Positions 26,986 through 35,304 of a stretch of DNA of 64,000 nt are shown here, piece after piece. The notes beneath the pieces are model-generated. The model was given only the letters and a program-made list of their open reading frames with translations. It did no database searches and was not told the origin of the DNA. Every line of letters begins with the position of its first letter. The stretch's first letter is position 1. Position numbers and translations under genes: made by a program. This DNA is from SAR202 cluster bacterium bin87 (lineage in GTDB: Bacteria; Chloroflexota; Dehalococcoidia; Lucifugimonadales; UBA3495): positions 82,432 through 146,431 of the forward strand of contig MPNC01000008.1 of assembly GCA_002238825.1 (NCBI GenBank). Direction: 5' to 3'.

Positions 26986-28215
26986 CTACCACTCAGTCGG
27001 CAGGCTCACGACGCCGCGTATGTTCAGCAGGTTGTGGTACTCCAGATCGTCAGGGTTGCTGGCGAACTTGAAGGGCGGGAATTTGCGCGTCAGCGCGCGG
27101 AACGCCTCCTGGCCTTCCAGCCTGGCAAGGTTCGCGCCCAGGCAGTGGTGGATGCCGCCGCCGAAAGCCACGTGCGGGTTCGGGTAGCGCGTGATGTCCA
27201 GGTCCTCGGGATTCTCGAACGCCATCGGGTCGCGGTTGGCGGAGTTGATGATGGTCATCACCTTCTCGCCCTCCCTAATTTTCTGGCCCGCCAACTCGAT
27301 GTCCTCCAGCGCAATGCGCGGCGCACGCTTCACCGGAGAATCATAGCGCAACAGCTCTTCCGTCGCGCGCACCAGGAGACTGTCGTCCTCCTTGAGCATG
27401 TTCCATTGCTCGGGGTTCTTCATCAGCGCCATGGTGCCGTTGCCCACCAGGTTGATCGTAGTCTGGTGACCGGCGATGAGCAGCAGCAGGGTGTTCCCCA
27501 GCACCTCTTCGCGGCTTAATTCGCCCTCGCGTTCCCCGATTGCCAGCACTGAGAGCAGGTCGTCGGACGGTTCGCTGACGCGATCCTCCACCAGCGGGTT
27601 GACGTAATCATTCAGCGTGGTGATGGCTTCGTGCACCCGGGTGTGCCGGTCGGGCGATTCCTGGTCCAGGGACAGCAACTGCCGGGACAGGGTGCGAATG
27701 AACTCCCGGTCCTCACCGGGCATCCCCAGCCAGTTGGCGATCACCAGCACCGGCATGGCGTTGGCAAAGTCCCGGAGCACGTCCATCTCCCCATTTTCGG
27801 GGTCGAAGTCTTTGAGCAGGTCCTGGATGATGCCCTGCACCATTGCGCGGAACCGGTTGTCGATGTACTTCGGGTTGAACACCGGATGCACGGCACGCCG
27901 CATGCGCAGGTGATCAGGCCGGTCTCGACGGATGAACCAGTTGTTCATGTAGTCGAGGTTGTACTGGTACTTCGGAAAATCCTCCTCCGAAATCGGAGGG
28001 CTGGGCGGCTTATCGTCGCGCAGGAACACCTCGGACGAGAAGTACTCCGGATGTCGCAGCGCCCACACCACCGCCTGATAGGAGGTCACTACCCAGGTGT
28101 CGAACTTGGCATTCCAGTAAACCGGCGCCTCTTCTCGCAGCATCGCATAGTACGGATACGGATTCCGCAGGTTTTCCGGCGAAAGCAATTCGTCGTGGAT
28201 TCGGTCTTTCAGCAT
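26986..28215 (-). CDS. Cytochrome P450
   Basis: A 409-aa soluble bacterial P450, which inserts oxygen into organic substrates using electrons from a ferredoxin system (none encoded here). It has the I-helix motif AGHQTT (the common acidic residue is Gln here), EELLRYDSPVKRAPR with the ExxR pair, and the heme loop FGGGIHHCLGANLARLE with the proximal Cys near residue 355. ATG 28215 is preceded by AGGA at good spacing. It lies at the downstream end of a leftward run with two CoA-transferases, a cyclase and an MFS transporter, suggesting catabolism or modification of an imported compound. Confidence 0.95.
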   Translation of the reverse strand: MLKDRIHDELLSPENLRNPYPYYAMLREEAPVYWNAKFDTWVVTSYQAVVWALRHPEYFSSEVFLRDDKPPSPPISEEDFPKYQYNLDYMNNWFIRRDRPDHLRMRRAVHPVFNPKYIDNRFRAMVQGIIQDLLKDFDPENGEMDVLRDFANAMPVLVIANWLGMPGEDREFIRTLSRQLLSLDQESPDRHTRVHEAITTLNDYVNPLVEDRVSEPSDDLLSVLAIGEREGELSREEVLGNTLLLLIAGHQTTINLVGNGTMALMKNPEQWNMLKEDDSLLVRATEELLRYDSPVKRAPRIALEDIELAGQKIREGEKVMTIINSANRDPMAFENPEDLDITRYPNPHVAFGGGIHHCLGANLARLEGQEAFRALTRKFPPFKFASNPDDLEYHNLLNIRGVVSLPTEW

Positions 28216-28285
28216 GTGTCCTGCCTCTCCGATGGATGTGGTTGGCGTTGATAAGCGCCAATTTAGCCATTGCGCCTCTGGGATG

Positions 28286-28957
28286 TCAACTTGAACGCGC
28301 CCGCCGCAGAATCCGTATGTTCCACCAAACGATCAACGGCGTGATCACGACGGTAGGCAATATCCAGGGAACCCAAACCGGGTCCATGTCGACGTTGACC
28401 ACGGTCACCGCCGTGATGGTCGCTATAGTGCCGGCCATCATGTTGGTGAGGTGTCGCGACACCCGCCGCGCGCCGCCCGGCTGGGTCCGGTGAAACCAGG
28501 CGTCGGCCAGTCCCAATGCAATGGCGATGCCGCCGAACACCAGCATGGTTACCCACTGGGAGCTGCCATCCAACGCTAAAACTACTGCGTAGCCCCACAT
28601 CGCCAGACCGGTGATCCCGATTGCAGTGACGGCGACCCAATCCACGGGATGGGCGTGCCGTTGCCGGTTGCACGCGAACCGCCAACCGGCAAAAACCAGG
28701 TAGAAGCTGAACAACGCGATCAGAAAGAGGAACGTGCTCCCGCCCAGGAAGGCCAGAGGCACTGCCGTCAGGAACACCACGGTCATCCCGACCGCGTAGA
28801 CCCGGCCCGCCAGCACGTGCCAACGTCCGCCCTTCGCCGTGACCAATGCAACCCCGGCGGTTGCTAACGATATGGAGCCGGCGGCGATGTGCACCGCCAG
28901 CAGTATCAGCGGGATCAAATTATTACCGGCCGCGGTAGAGTCGACCAGGGGCAACAC
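28286..28957 (-). CDS. DUF2306-like multi-pass membrane protein
   Basis: A 223-aa protein with about seven membrane helices. The first helix region reads LLAVHIAAGSISLATAG and is followed by KGGRWHVLAGRVYAVGM, a histidine-bearing pattern typical of DUF2306 membrane proteins; a further His-bearing helix start is DAWFHRTQPGG. The paired His residues could bind heme or metal, which is inference. The start is GTG 28957, five bases after the CoA-transferase stop, so it is co-transcribed with it. P450 begins 70 bases downstream. Confidence 0.78.
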   Translation of the reverse strand: MLPLVDSTAAGNNLIPLILLAVHIAAGSISLATAGVALVTAKGGRWHVLAGRVYAVGMTVVFLTAVPLAFLGGSTFLFLIALFSFYLVFAGWRFACNRQRHAHPVDWVAVTAIGITGLAMWGYAVVLALDGSSQWVTMLVFGGIAIALGLADAWFHRTQPGGARRVSRHLTNMMAGTIATITAVTVVNVDMDPVWVPWILPTVVITPLIVWWNIRILRRARSS

Positions 28958-28962
28958 GGGCC

Positions 28963-30198
28963 TTACTCCAACGCTCCCGCCTCCGCCAGTTCGCGGTACT
29001 CCGCCTCGCTCAACCCCACAATCTCGCGCAGCGCGTACTCCGTGTCCTGCCCCAGCAGCGGCGCCGGACGGTCCAACCTACCAGGAGTCAGCGAAAGCTG
29101 CGTCTCCGTGTAGTCTGTCGCATATGGCCCCATCTCCGGATGATCCAACCAGGTGAAGTGCTCCCGGTGACGGAGTTGGGGATCCTCGAACAGGTCTCGG
29201 GTGTCGTTGACCACTCCGGCGGGAACTCCCACCGCCTGCAGGCGACGCATCAGCTCGTGACGGTCGTGTTTCACGGTCCAATCCGCGATGATGCCATCCA
29301 GTTTGTCCTCATGGGCCTTGCGGACGCGGAATGTCCGGAACTCGCCCGATGCGATGTCCGTGAACCCGTCGGCGGAGACCTCGTCGCGCAGGGCAGCCCA
29401 CTGTTCGTCATTGAAAGCCGCGATGGCAATCCAGCGGTCGGCCTCGCCGTTGGCGTCGGGGGCGCAGGGGTAGGCTCCGTGAGGAGATGCAGAAGGGTGA
29501 CGGTTGCCGACAAGCTCCGGCTCCCGGCCGTTGACGCCGGCGTCCAGCAGCATCGGCCCGCCGAAGTGCAGGCTCGTCTCCAGCTGGGACATGTCGAGGT
29601 GCGTACCTCGGCCGGTGGCCCGCTGCCGGTCCACCGCCGCCAGGATGGCGGACACGGCAAACTTGGGGCACACGAAATCGGTGTATGCGCCGTAGGGGTT
29701 CACCGGCCCACGGTCCGGCCAGCCGATGATGTTGGTGTAACCGGCCAGCGACGACAGCACCGCGCCGAACCCCGGCTGTGTTTGCATCGGGCCGCCGCGC
29801 CCCAGCATCGACGCGCTGAACAACACGACGCGGGGGTTGACCCGGCTCAGCTCATCGTAACCCAGGCCCCATCGTTCCAGAGTCCCCGGCGTGAAGTTCT
29901 CGGTGACCACGTCGGCCCATTCGGCGATGCGCAGGATGAGGCCCGGCGCGTCGGGATGGCTCATGTCGATGGACAGGCCGTATTTGTTGGCGTTGTAGTT
30001 CGCGAAATATCCCGACCGATTGACGCCAGATTCGCCGCCGGCGAAGGGCCCGGCGCGCCGCAACGTCTCCGGACGCTTGCCCGACTCCACCCGCAACACG
30101 GTCGCGCCGTACTCGGACAGGTACTTGGTGGTCATCGGCCCCACTGGCACCCAGCAGAAATCCAGGACCTTCAAGCCCTCCAACGGCAGATGAGCCAT
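28963..30198 (-). CDS. CaiB/BaiF family III CoA-transferase (A)
   Basis: A 411-aa family III CoA-transferase, which moves CoA between organic acids. The N-terminus is GLKVLDFCWVPVGPMTTKYLSEYGATVLRVES, and NKYGLSIDMSHPDAP and VTENFTPGTLERWGLGYDEL follow. The presumed catalytic Asp lies in the GAYTDFVCPKF segment. The C-terminal part has AVGVPAGVVNDTRDLFEDPQL. ATG 30198 gives the family N-terminus; an upstream in-frame reading overlaps a repeat and is discounted. It is the second of two tandem CoA-transferases, separated by a palindromic repeat. Donor and acceptor acids are unknown. Confidence 0.94.
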   Translation of the reverse strand: MAHLPLEGLKVLDFCWVPVGPMTTKYLSEYGATVLRVESGKRPETLRRAGPFAGGESGVNRSGYFANYNANKYGLSIDMSHPDAPGLILRIAEWADVVTENFTPGTLERWGLGYDELSRVNPRVVLFSASMLGRGGPMQTQPGFGAVLSSLAGYTNIIGWPDRGPVNPYGAYTDFVCPKFAVSAILAAVDRQRATGRGTHLDMSQLETSLHFGGPMLLDAGVNGREPELVGNRHPSASPHGAYPCAPDANGEADRWIAIAAFNDEQWAALRDEVSADGFTDIASGEFRTFRVRKAHEDKLDGIIADWTVKHDRHELMRRLQAVGVPAGVVNDTRDLFEDPQLRHREHFTWLDHPEMGPYATDYTETQLSLTPGRLDRPAPLLGQDTEYALREIVGLSEAEYRELAEAGALE

Positions 30199-30224
30199 AT
30201 CGAATACTCCAAAACCATTAGCTT

Positions 30225-30290
30225 GCGTGGATGCACAGGATAGACATGATAGAGATAACGATATCCCTTTCATCCTGTATATCCATGCGA
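30225..30290. repeat. Imperfect palindromic repeat between two CoA-transferase genes, family D
   Basis: CGTGGATGCACAGGAT (30226-30241) is nearly the reverse complement of ATCCTGTATATCCATGCG (30272-30289). The inner region also pairs loosely around GATATC. The hairpin separates two same-strand CoA-transferase genes and may modulate transcription between them. Confidence 0.55.
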
Positions 30291-30294
30291 ATAC

Positions 30295-31566
30295 CTAAAC
30301 CACACCCAGCTCGGTGAGCCGCGCCAGATCCCGTTCGTTGAGTCCCAGTTCTCCGCCGAGAATCTCCCGGTTGTGCTCCCCGATGCGCGGGGCGCGACGC
30401 CGTATTCCGACTCGAGACGGATCGTTCAGGTCCTTGACGAAGTGGCCCGGATACGTGACCGTTTCCCCGATGTCCTCGTGCTCGATCCGGTCGTAATAGT
30501 CCCGCGCCGCGAGTTGTCGGTGCGCCAGGATGTCGCTGGGGGTAGCCACCGGAAAGAGCAGGATGCGCCGTTCCAGGGCGCCGTCGGCCAGTTCGTTTCT
30601 GGTGTGTGTCATGAAGAAGGGCGCCACAGCCGCCACCGTCTGCTCCATGATGTCGGCCCGTGCCGTACCGTAGCCCAGCTCTTCCCAGTTGACTGCGTCC
30701 AGCTCCGGGCTTCCCATACCTTCCTCGGTCATCCACGCCAGCATGGAGCGGACACTGCGCGCCGCGCCGGCAGTCCCGCCGCCCGGTTGAAAGTTCACGT
30801 ATCCATCCTTGCACGGCCAGTTGATCCGGGTGAACGTGCCGCCCGCCGACTCCCGGTACGCTCCCATCCGGCGCAGGATGGTCTGCTCCAGGTCCCAGTA
30901 CTGGGGCGCGTGGGCCAGTGTCCGCGCCACCGCCTGCTGGCACGACACGTCAACGTGCTGGCCCTCGCCGGTCAGTTGCCGGTGGGTGTGGGCGATCATG
31001 GCGCCGGCCGCGCCGGCCGCGCTGCCGTGCTGGTAAAACTGGGGCATGCTGACCCGCAGCGGAGGACGGTCGCCGTCCCCGGTCAGGTGCATGAACCCGC
31101 CCAGGGCCATCCCCACGATGTCCGATGCCGTGTAGTCCGCGTATGGCCCATCCTGGCCGAACGCCGTGATCGACACCATGACCAGTCGAGGGTTCAATTC
31201 CTGCAATGCCGCGTAGCTCAACCCGATTGAGGCCATAAATCCCGGGTCCGCCGACTCGATGACAAAGTCGGCCTGGCCCACCAGCCGCCGGAAGAGCGCC
31301 GCGCCGTCAGCCGTGTCGATGTCCAGCGTGATACCTCGCTTGTTGGCGCAGTAGGCCCACCAGAACAGGCTGCGTTCGGCTCCCGGTTCATCCTTGTAGA
31401 ACGGCCCGATCTTCCGGGCAGGGCTTCCTCCGGGCGGCTCCACCTGGACCAAGTCCGCGCCCAGGTCGGCCAGCATCTTGCCGCAGAGCAGGCCCCGCGC
31501 GTCCGTCAGGTCGAGCACCCGGTAGGGAGCCAGCAGACCCGGCCCATAGTCAGTTTCATCAGTCAT
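30295..31566 (-). CDS. CaiB/BaiF family III CoA-transferase (B)
   Basis: A 423-aa second CoA-transferase, divergent from its neighbour. It has PYRVLDLTDARGLLCGKMLADLGADLVQVEPP at the N-terminus, CANKRGITLDIDT, the segment VSITAFGQDGPYADYTASD with the candidate catalytic Asp, and a C-terminal RRRAPRIGEHNREILGGELG. ATG 31566 follows the end of a small unknown gene (31580) by 13 bases. Being in tandem with a related but different enzyme suggests either a heteromer or two successive CoA exchanges on related acids. Confidence 0.94.
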   Translation of the reverse strand: MTDETDYGPGLLAPYRVLDLTDARGLLCGKMLADLGADLVQVEPPGGSPARKIGPFYKDEPGAERSLFWWAYCANKRGITLDIDTADGAALFRRLVGQADFVIESADPGFMASIGLSYAALQELNPRLVMVSITAFGQDGPYADYTASDIVGMALGGFMHLTGDGDRPPLRVSMPQFYQHGSAAGAAGAMIAHTHRQLTGEGQHVDVSCQQAVARTLAHAPQYWDLEQTILRRMGAYRESAGGTFTRINWPCKDGYVNFQPGGGTAGAARSVRSMLAWMTEEGMGSPELDAVNWEELGYGTARADIMEQTVAAVAPFFMTHTRNELADGALERRILLFPVATPSDILAHRQLAARDYYDRIEHEDIGETVTYPGHFVKDLNDPSRVGIRRRAPRIGEHNREILGGELGLNERDLARLTELGVV

Positions 31567-31579
31567 TGATATCTCGATT

Positions 31580-32200
31580 TCACCGTTGGGATTCGATCGA
31601 CGTGGCCCCAGTTCTTGGCGAAGTCCGTCGGCATCTACTGTCGGGCGATGCCAGCAGCGATGCCGGGGCTGCGTCGAGAATGTCGGCTATCAGCCGAGCG
31701 ATGTCGGGCGGGCTAAAAACGGTCCCCGCCATCGGCGAGGGATCGTTTCTCCACATGTCGTCCAGGCAATTCGCCAGCACATACAGGTGCCATTCGGACT
31801 CTTCGGGCAGGCCGGCTATGGTGTTGTGGCCGAGGAACGCGGCCATGCTGTCCTGACCACGCGACGTACTCTTGGCCGCTTGCGCGGCGAAGAGGATACG
31901 GCCGCGGATCCGTTCGGGGAGATCCTTGCGATCAAAGGCGCCGGCGCCATCCGTCAACCCGTAGCAGGCCATCATCACGGCCGGTTCGGCGTCGTCTGCA
32001 TACTCGGCGGCTTCGACGACCTGGTTACTTAGCGGCCAATGTTCCACCGCCCAACTGTGTCCCACCTCCCAGGCGTCCTGGCATTCGTGGACGCTGCCCT
32101 GCCCGTTGGGCACGCTATAGCAATCGGGACGACGCAGCCATTCCGACCAGACCCGGCGGTTGTGCGCCTGGTCGGTTTCGCTGAGCACCGGAGGCGGCAT
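31580..32200 (-). CDS. Hypothetical protein in the cyclase/CoA-transferase operon
   Basis: A 206-aa soluble protein with many W, D and A residues and no signal or membrane helix. I recognise no family. It starts at ATG 32200, four bases after the cyclase stop, and ends 13 bases before CoA-transferase B, so it is part of that operon. The first 110 residues look helical (QAHNRRVWSEWLRR, EAAEYADDAEPAVMMACYG); the last 50 are low in conserved features. It may be an accessory factor for the pathway; this is inference from position only. Confidence 0.65.
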   Translation of the reverse strand: MPPPVLSETDQAHNRRVWSEWLRRPDCYSVPNGQGSVHECQDAWEVGHSWAVEHWPLSNQVVEAAEYADDAEPAVMMACYGLTDGAGAFDRKDLPERIRGRILFAAQAAKSTSRGQDSMAAFLGHNTIAGLPEESEWHLYVLANCLDDMWRNDPSPMAGTVFSPPDIARLIADILDAAPASLLASPDSRCRRTSPRTGATSIESQR

Positions 32201-32203
32201 TGG

Positions 32204-33139
32204 CTAGAACGTCGCCAGCGGGTTGACCGGCGAGCCGGTGGCGTTGTGCCAGCGCAGCGGCGCGACGGTGAACATAAAGTCCCAACGATTCAGCCGGCGA
32301 CACACCGGAGCCACCTCGTCGAAGTTGGCCGCATCGATCAGCCACAACCCCATGCCAACGATCCCTACCTTGTGGATGGGCAGGCCAACGTACGGGTAGT
32401 CACTGGGAGCAACATCCCAGGAGGCGTCGCAGGCCGCTATGGACACGCCGCGCTCCCGCAGCCACGGCAGCGTTTCCGCGTGCAGGCCCGGCCGTCCTTC
32501 GGCTGCCGTGGGAGGACCGACCTCCTGCCGGCGCTTGTACCAACCCAGGCGAATGCAGAGCGCGTCTCCCTCGGTCACCCGAACGCCCTGGGCCTCTTCG
32601 GCAGCTTCCAGGTCAGCGGTGAACACCGGCTCGGCAGCTTCCAGCCAGTCCCTGCCCTTGACAGCAGCGATATCCAGCAACACCCCGCGCGTGACGACAC
32701 CGTTGCGCACGTTGTCGATTGCCCCGGCGCCGGCTTTGTTCGCGTTGTTGATCAGGCCGGCGTCCTGCCCGTTGTACATCTTGCCGTTCCAGAACTGGTG
32801 GCACAGGCTGTCCAGATGGGTGACTGTCAGCCCGTGGAAGGACACGCCGATGAAATCACTGGCTCCTCCGCTGCCTTCCGACGGCGCGGACTCGCCGGTG
32901 GACACCATGTAATGCAGAGGCGGGATGCTGGTGACATCCGGCGCCATCTCCGGGACCAGCAGGCGCGAGCAGGTGACGCTGATGCCCTCGCGCACCAGGC
33001 TCGCCGCCTCCTTCCGCTTGTCATCGTTGATCAGATTGAGCGTACCCAGTTCGTCGTCATCGCCCCAGCGACCCCAGTTGCTCAGCGTGTCGAACCAGCC
33101 CAGTACTTGTTCCTCGGTAGGAATGGTCGGTGTGGTCAT
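32204..33139 (-). CDS. Cyclase family protein (kynurenine-formamidase-like metal hydrolase)
   Basis: A 311-aa member of the cyclase superfamily, metal-dependent amidase or lactone hydrolases with a swivelling beta/beta/alpha fold. The metal motif appears as SFHGLTVTHLDSLCHQFWNGK, matching H-x-G-T-H-x-D-x-x-x-H except that the Gly is Val. Downstream motifs DVAPSDYPY and GLPIHKVGIVGMGLWLIDA fit the long cyclase subgroup. ATG 33139 has GGAGG at good spacing. It is located after the MFS transporter and before the CoA-transferases, where it could open a cyclic amide or lactone ahead of CoA activation. Confidence 0.9.
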   Translation of the reverse strand: MTTPTIPTEEQVLGWFDTLSNWGRWGDDDELGTLNLINDDKRKEAASLVREGISVTCSRLLVPEMAPDVTSIPPLHYMVSTGESAPSEGSGGASDFIGVSFHGLTVTHLDSLCHQFWNGKMYNGQDAGLINNANKAGAGAIDNVRNGVVTRGVLLDIAAVKGRDWLEAAEPVFTADLEAAEEAQGVRVTEGDALCIRLGWYKRRQEVGPPTAAEGRPGLHAETLPWLRERGVSIAACDASWDVAPSDYPYVGLPIHKVGIVGMGLWLIDAANFDEVAPVCRRLNRWDFMFTVAPLRWHNATGSPVNPLATF

Positions 33140-33238
33140 GATGGTCCCTCCGTCAGCTTAGCCGACTATCGTCGTGACCTTACGTTCAGGCGATTGTAGG
33201 GTTGCGCACCGCCCCGGTCAATCGCTCCCGCCGCCCGC

Positions 33239-34501
33239 CTACGCCTCGCGCAATCGACGGGAGAACAGGCACAGGAACACCGCGACGGAGCCGGCGATGC
33301 CCAGGTACAAGGCAGTCAGGGGCGCCCCGATCTGCGTCACCATCCATCCGTTCAACGCGCTGGCCGGGAAGTGCGCCTGAATCGCCAGGACGCGCATGCC
33401 ACCCATGCGACCCCGAAACTCGGGGTCGGAGTTTCCCATCAACAGCGTCATCACCAGCACCAGCGAAACCGAACGCCCGATGCCGGTGAGTACCTTGATC
33501 GCCAGGGCCACCGCCAGTACGGCCCCAACTGGCAACAGCCCCGGCAGCGTCATAACGGCAGCGGCGAACAGGATCATCGACCCGTGCCAACCGCCGTTCA
33601 CGCCCCACACCAGCCACCACCCCTGCCTCCGCAGGTTGCCGATGCCGGCCACCACCAGCGCGCCGATCACCGCGCCCGCCCCCATGGCCCCGTTGAGCAG
33701 ACCCAGTACCTCCGGCCCGCCCTGCAGCGTGTCCTTGGCGAAGATGGGCATCAACGCTGTGGTGAAAGGGAAGCCGGTCACGTTGTACATCGCGGCGATC
33801 AGCAGAGCCATGAACAGCTCCTTGCGCTGCCAGACATGGCGCAAACCCTCCGCAACTCCGATGATGATCTGGCGAGGCGTGGTATGGCCCTGAGTGGCGT
33901 TGCGGGTCCGCACCATCAGGGCCATGAATGCGCCGATGATGTACATTGCACCGATCAGGCCGAACAATCCCGCCGGGGTGAGTGGTGTGTAGAGGAAGCC
34001 CGCCACGATGGGCCCTATGAACTGCGTCAGGTTCTGTCCGAACCCCAGCATGGCCACCGCGTTGGTAAGCCGCTCACGAGGCACCGTGTCAATCAGCAGG
34101 GCGTTGGTGACCGGGAGCTCGACGGTCCGAAACGCCCCGCCTCCCAGGATGATCACGAAGATCATCCAGACCTTGAGCGCGTCGACCAGCAGCAACGTCA
34201 TCAGCAGGAACGCCAACGCCGCCGCGATGAGGTGGCCTCCTGCCATCAGCAGCCGGCGCGGCATCCGGTCCACCACCGCGCCGGCGAAGACCGACAGGAA
34301 TGCCAGGCCGAGCGCCGATCCGCCGGCCAGCCCGACGAGCAGGGCATCGCCAGTCAGCTCCAGCACCAGCCAGAGCACCGCGATGATCTCCATCTGCCGG
34401 CCGGCCATCGCTATGTTGGCAGACACCCACACCAAGGAGAAATCGCGCCGCCGGAACGAGCCGAAGGTCTCGTTTGCACGGGCGCCCAGGAATGTGGACA
34501 A
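33239..34501 (-). CDS. MFS transporter (EntS/MFS_3-like)
   Basis: A 420-aa permease with 11-12 predicted helices. The N-terminus FGSFRRRDFSLVWVSANIAMAGRQMEIIAVLWL and the loop VDRMPRRLLMAGG are characteristic of the MFS_3 group that includes enterobactin exporter-like proteins. The start is TTG 34501, with GGGAGGG nine bases upstream. It is the first gene of the leftward catabolic run and may import the pathway substrate or export a product; substrate and direction are not determined by sequence. Confidence 0.9.
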   Translation of the reverse strand: MSTFLGARANETFGSFRRRDFSLVWVSANIAMAGRQMEIIAVLWLVLELTGDALLVGLAGGSALGLAFLSVFAGAVVDRMPRRLLMAGGHLIAAALAFLLMTLLLVDALKVWMIFVIILGGGAFRTVELPVTNALLIDTVPRERLTNAVAMLGFGQNLTQFIGPIVAGFLYTPLTPAGLFGLIGAMYIIGAFMALMVRTRNATQGHTTPRQIIIGVAEGLRHVWQRKELFMALLIAAMYNVTGFPFTTALMPIFAKDTLQGGPEVLGLLNGAMGAGAVIGALVVAGIGNLRRQGWWLVWGVNGGWHGSMILFAAAVMTLPGLLPVGAVLAVALAIKVLTGIGRSVSLVLVMTLLMGNSDPEFRGRMGGMRVLAIQAHFPASALNGWMVTQIGAPLTALYLGIAGSVAVFLCLFSRRLREA

Positions 34502-34603
34502 GTTGCTAGACCCTCCCTCGCCAACCGGCGCCGATTATAGCACCGGGGCTTGCGGTTCCACCCAATCCCTGGTGCGACCGCCGACATCTCGAGGTGGTAT
34601 TAA

Positions 34604-34634
34604 CATTGCGCGTTATTAGCGCAGTGCGTTAGTA
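34604..34634 (+). promoter_or_regulatory. Operator-like repeats upstream of HigBA module 1
   Basis: TGCGC (34607-34611) and GCGCA (34619-34623) form a palindrome with seven bases between. A direct repeat GCGTTATTA (34610-34618) and GCGTTAGTA (34626-34634) overlaps it, 16 bases apart. The site lies just before the toxin start, where a HigA-type repressor would bind. Confidence 0.45.
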
Positions 34635-34641
34635 TTGGTCC

Positions 34642-34920
34642 ATGCGGCGGTTTGCTGATGAAGCCACCGAGAACGTGTTCAGAGGATCCCCGGCGCGTCG
34701 CTTGCCCCCGGACATCCAGCGACGGGCGCGAATGAGGCTTCAAAGGGTCGTCGCAGCGACGAGATTGGGCGACTTGGTAGTGCCGCCCTCGCATCATCTG
34801 GAACGTCTCCGAGGCGACCGATCGGGTCAGCACAGCATTCGTATCAACGATCAGTGGCGTATCTGCTTCCGGTGGACCGAACACGGGGCACGAGACATCG
34901 AGATAATCGACTATCACTGA
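34642..34920 (+). CDS. higB: HigB/RelE-like toxin, module 1
   Basis: A 92-aa basic protein of the HigB group, ribosome-dependent mRNA interferases. The family core is RLGDLVVPPSHHLERLRGDR, followed by QHSIRINDQWRICFRW and the terminal DIEIIDYH. The start ATG 34642 lacks a strong ribosome site. The HigA antitoxin begins 11 bases after its stop. Toxin first, antitoxin second is the usual order for HigBA. Conserved residues look intact, so the module may be active. Confidence 0.88.
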   Translation: MRRFADEATENVFRGSPARRLPPDIQRRARMRLQRVVAATRLGDLVVPPSHHLERLRGDRSGQHSIRINDQWRICFRWTEHGARDIEIIDYH

Positions 34921-34931
34921 AGGAGGGAGTC

Positions 34932-35228
34932 TTGACTGTTACCGCACCATTGACCGACACGCCAATTCATCCTGGCGAGCACTTGGTCGAAATGCTGGAA
35001 GAACTTGGCATCAGTCAATATCGATTGGCCAAAGCCATTCACGTGTCCCCCCGCAGAGTTAACGAAATCGTTCACGGGAAGCGATCCGTGACCGCCGATT
35101 CTGCGCTGCGCATCGGCAAGGCTTTGCGGATGTCCCCTGAATTCTGGCTAAACCTCCAGAGCATGTATGACCTCGAGGCGGCACGGGCGGTCGTCGACAC
35201 TGGCAACGTGCAAACCTTAGTGAGCTAG
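34932..35228 (+). CDS. higA: HigA-like antitoxin, module 1
   Basis: A 98-aa XRE-family helix-turn-helix protein of the HigA group. The first 25 residues end in PIHPGEHLVEMLEELGISQYRLAKAI, then HVSPRRVNEIVHGKRSVTADSALRIGKALRMSPEFWLNLQ covers the HTH and the HigA signature. The start is TTG 34932, with AGGAGG five bases upstream; a longer in-frame reading overlaps the toxin and is discounted. It should neutralise the toxin and repress the operon by binding the repeats at 34604-34634, which is family knowledge. Confidence 0.88.
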   Translation: MTVTAPLTDTPIHPGEHLVEMLEELGISQYRLAKAIHVSPRRVNEIVHGKRSVTADSALRIGKALRMSPEFWLNLQSMYDLEAARAVVDTGNVQTLVS

Positions 35229-35304
35229 CGCGTTTCACGCAGGCGCACGGCGCGCTCATGGTAAAATTTCGCAACTGACACGCAGCATCGCTGGAGGCAA
35301 CGGA

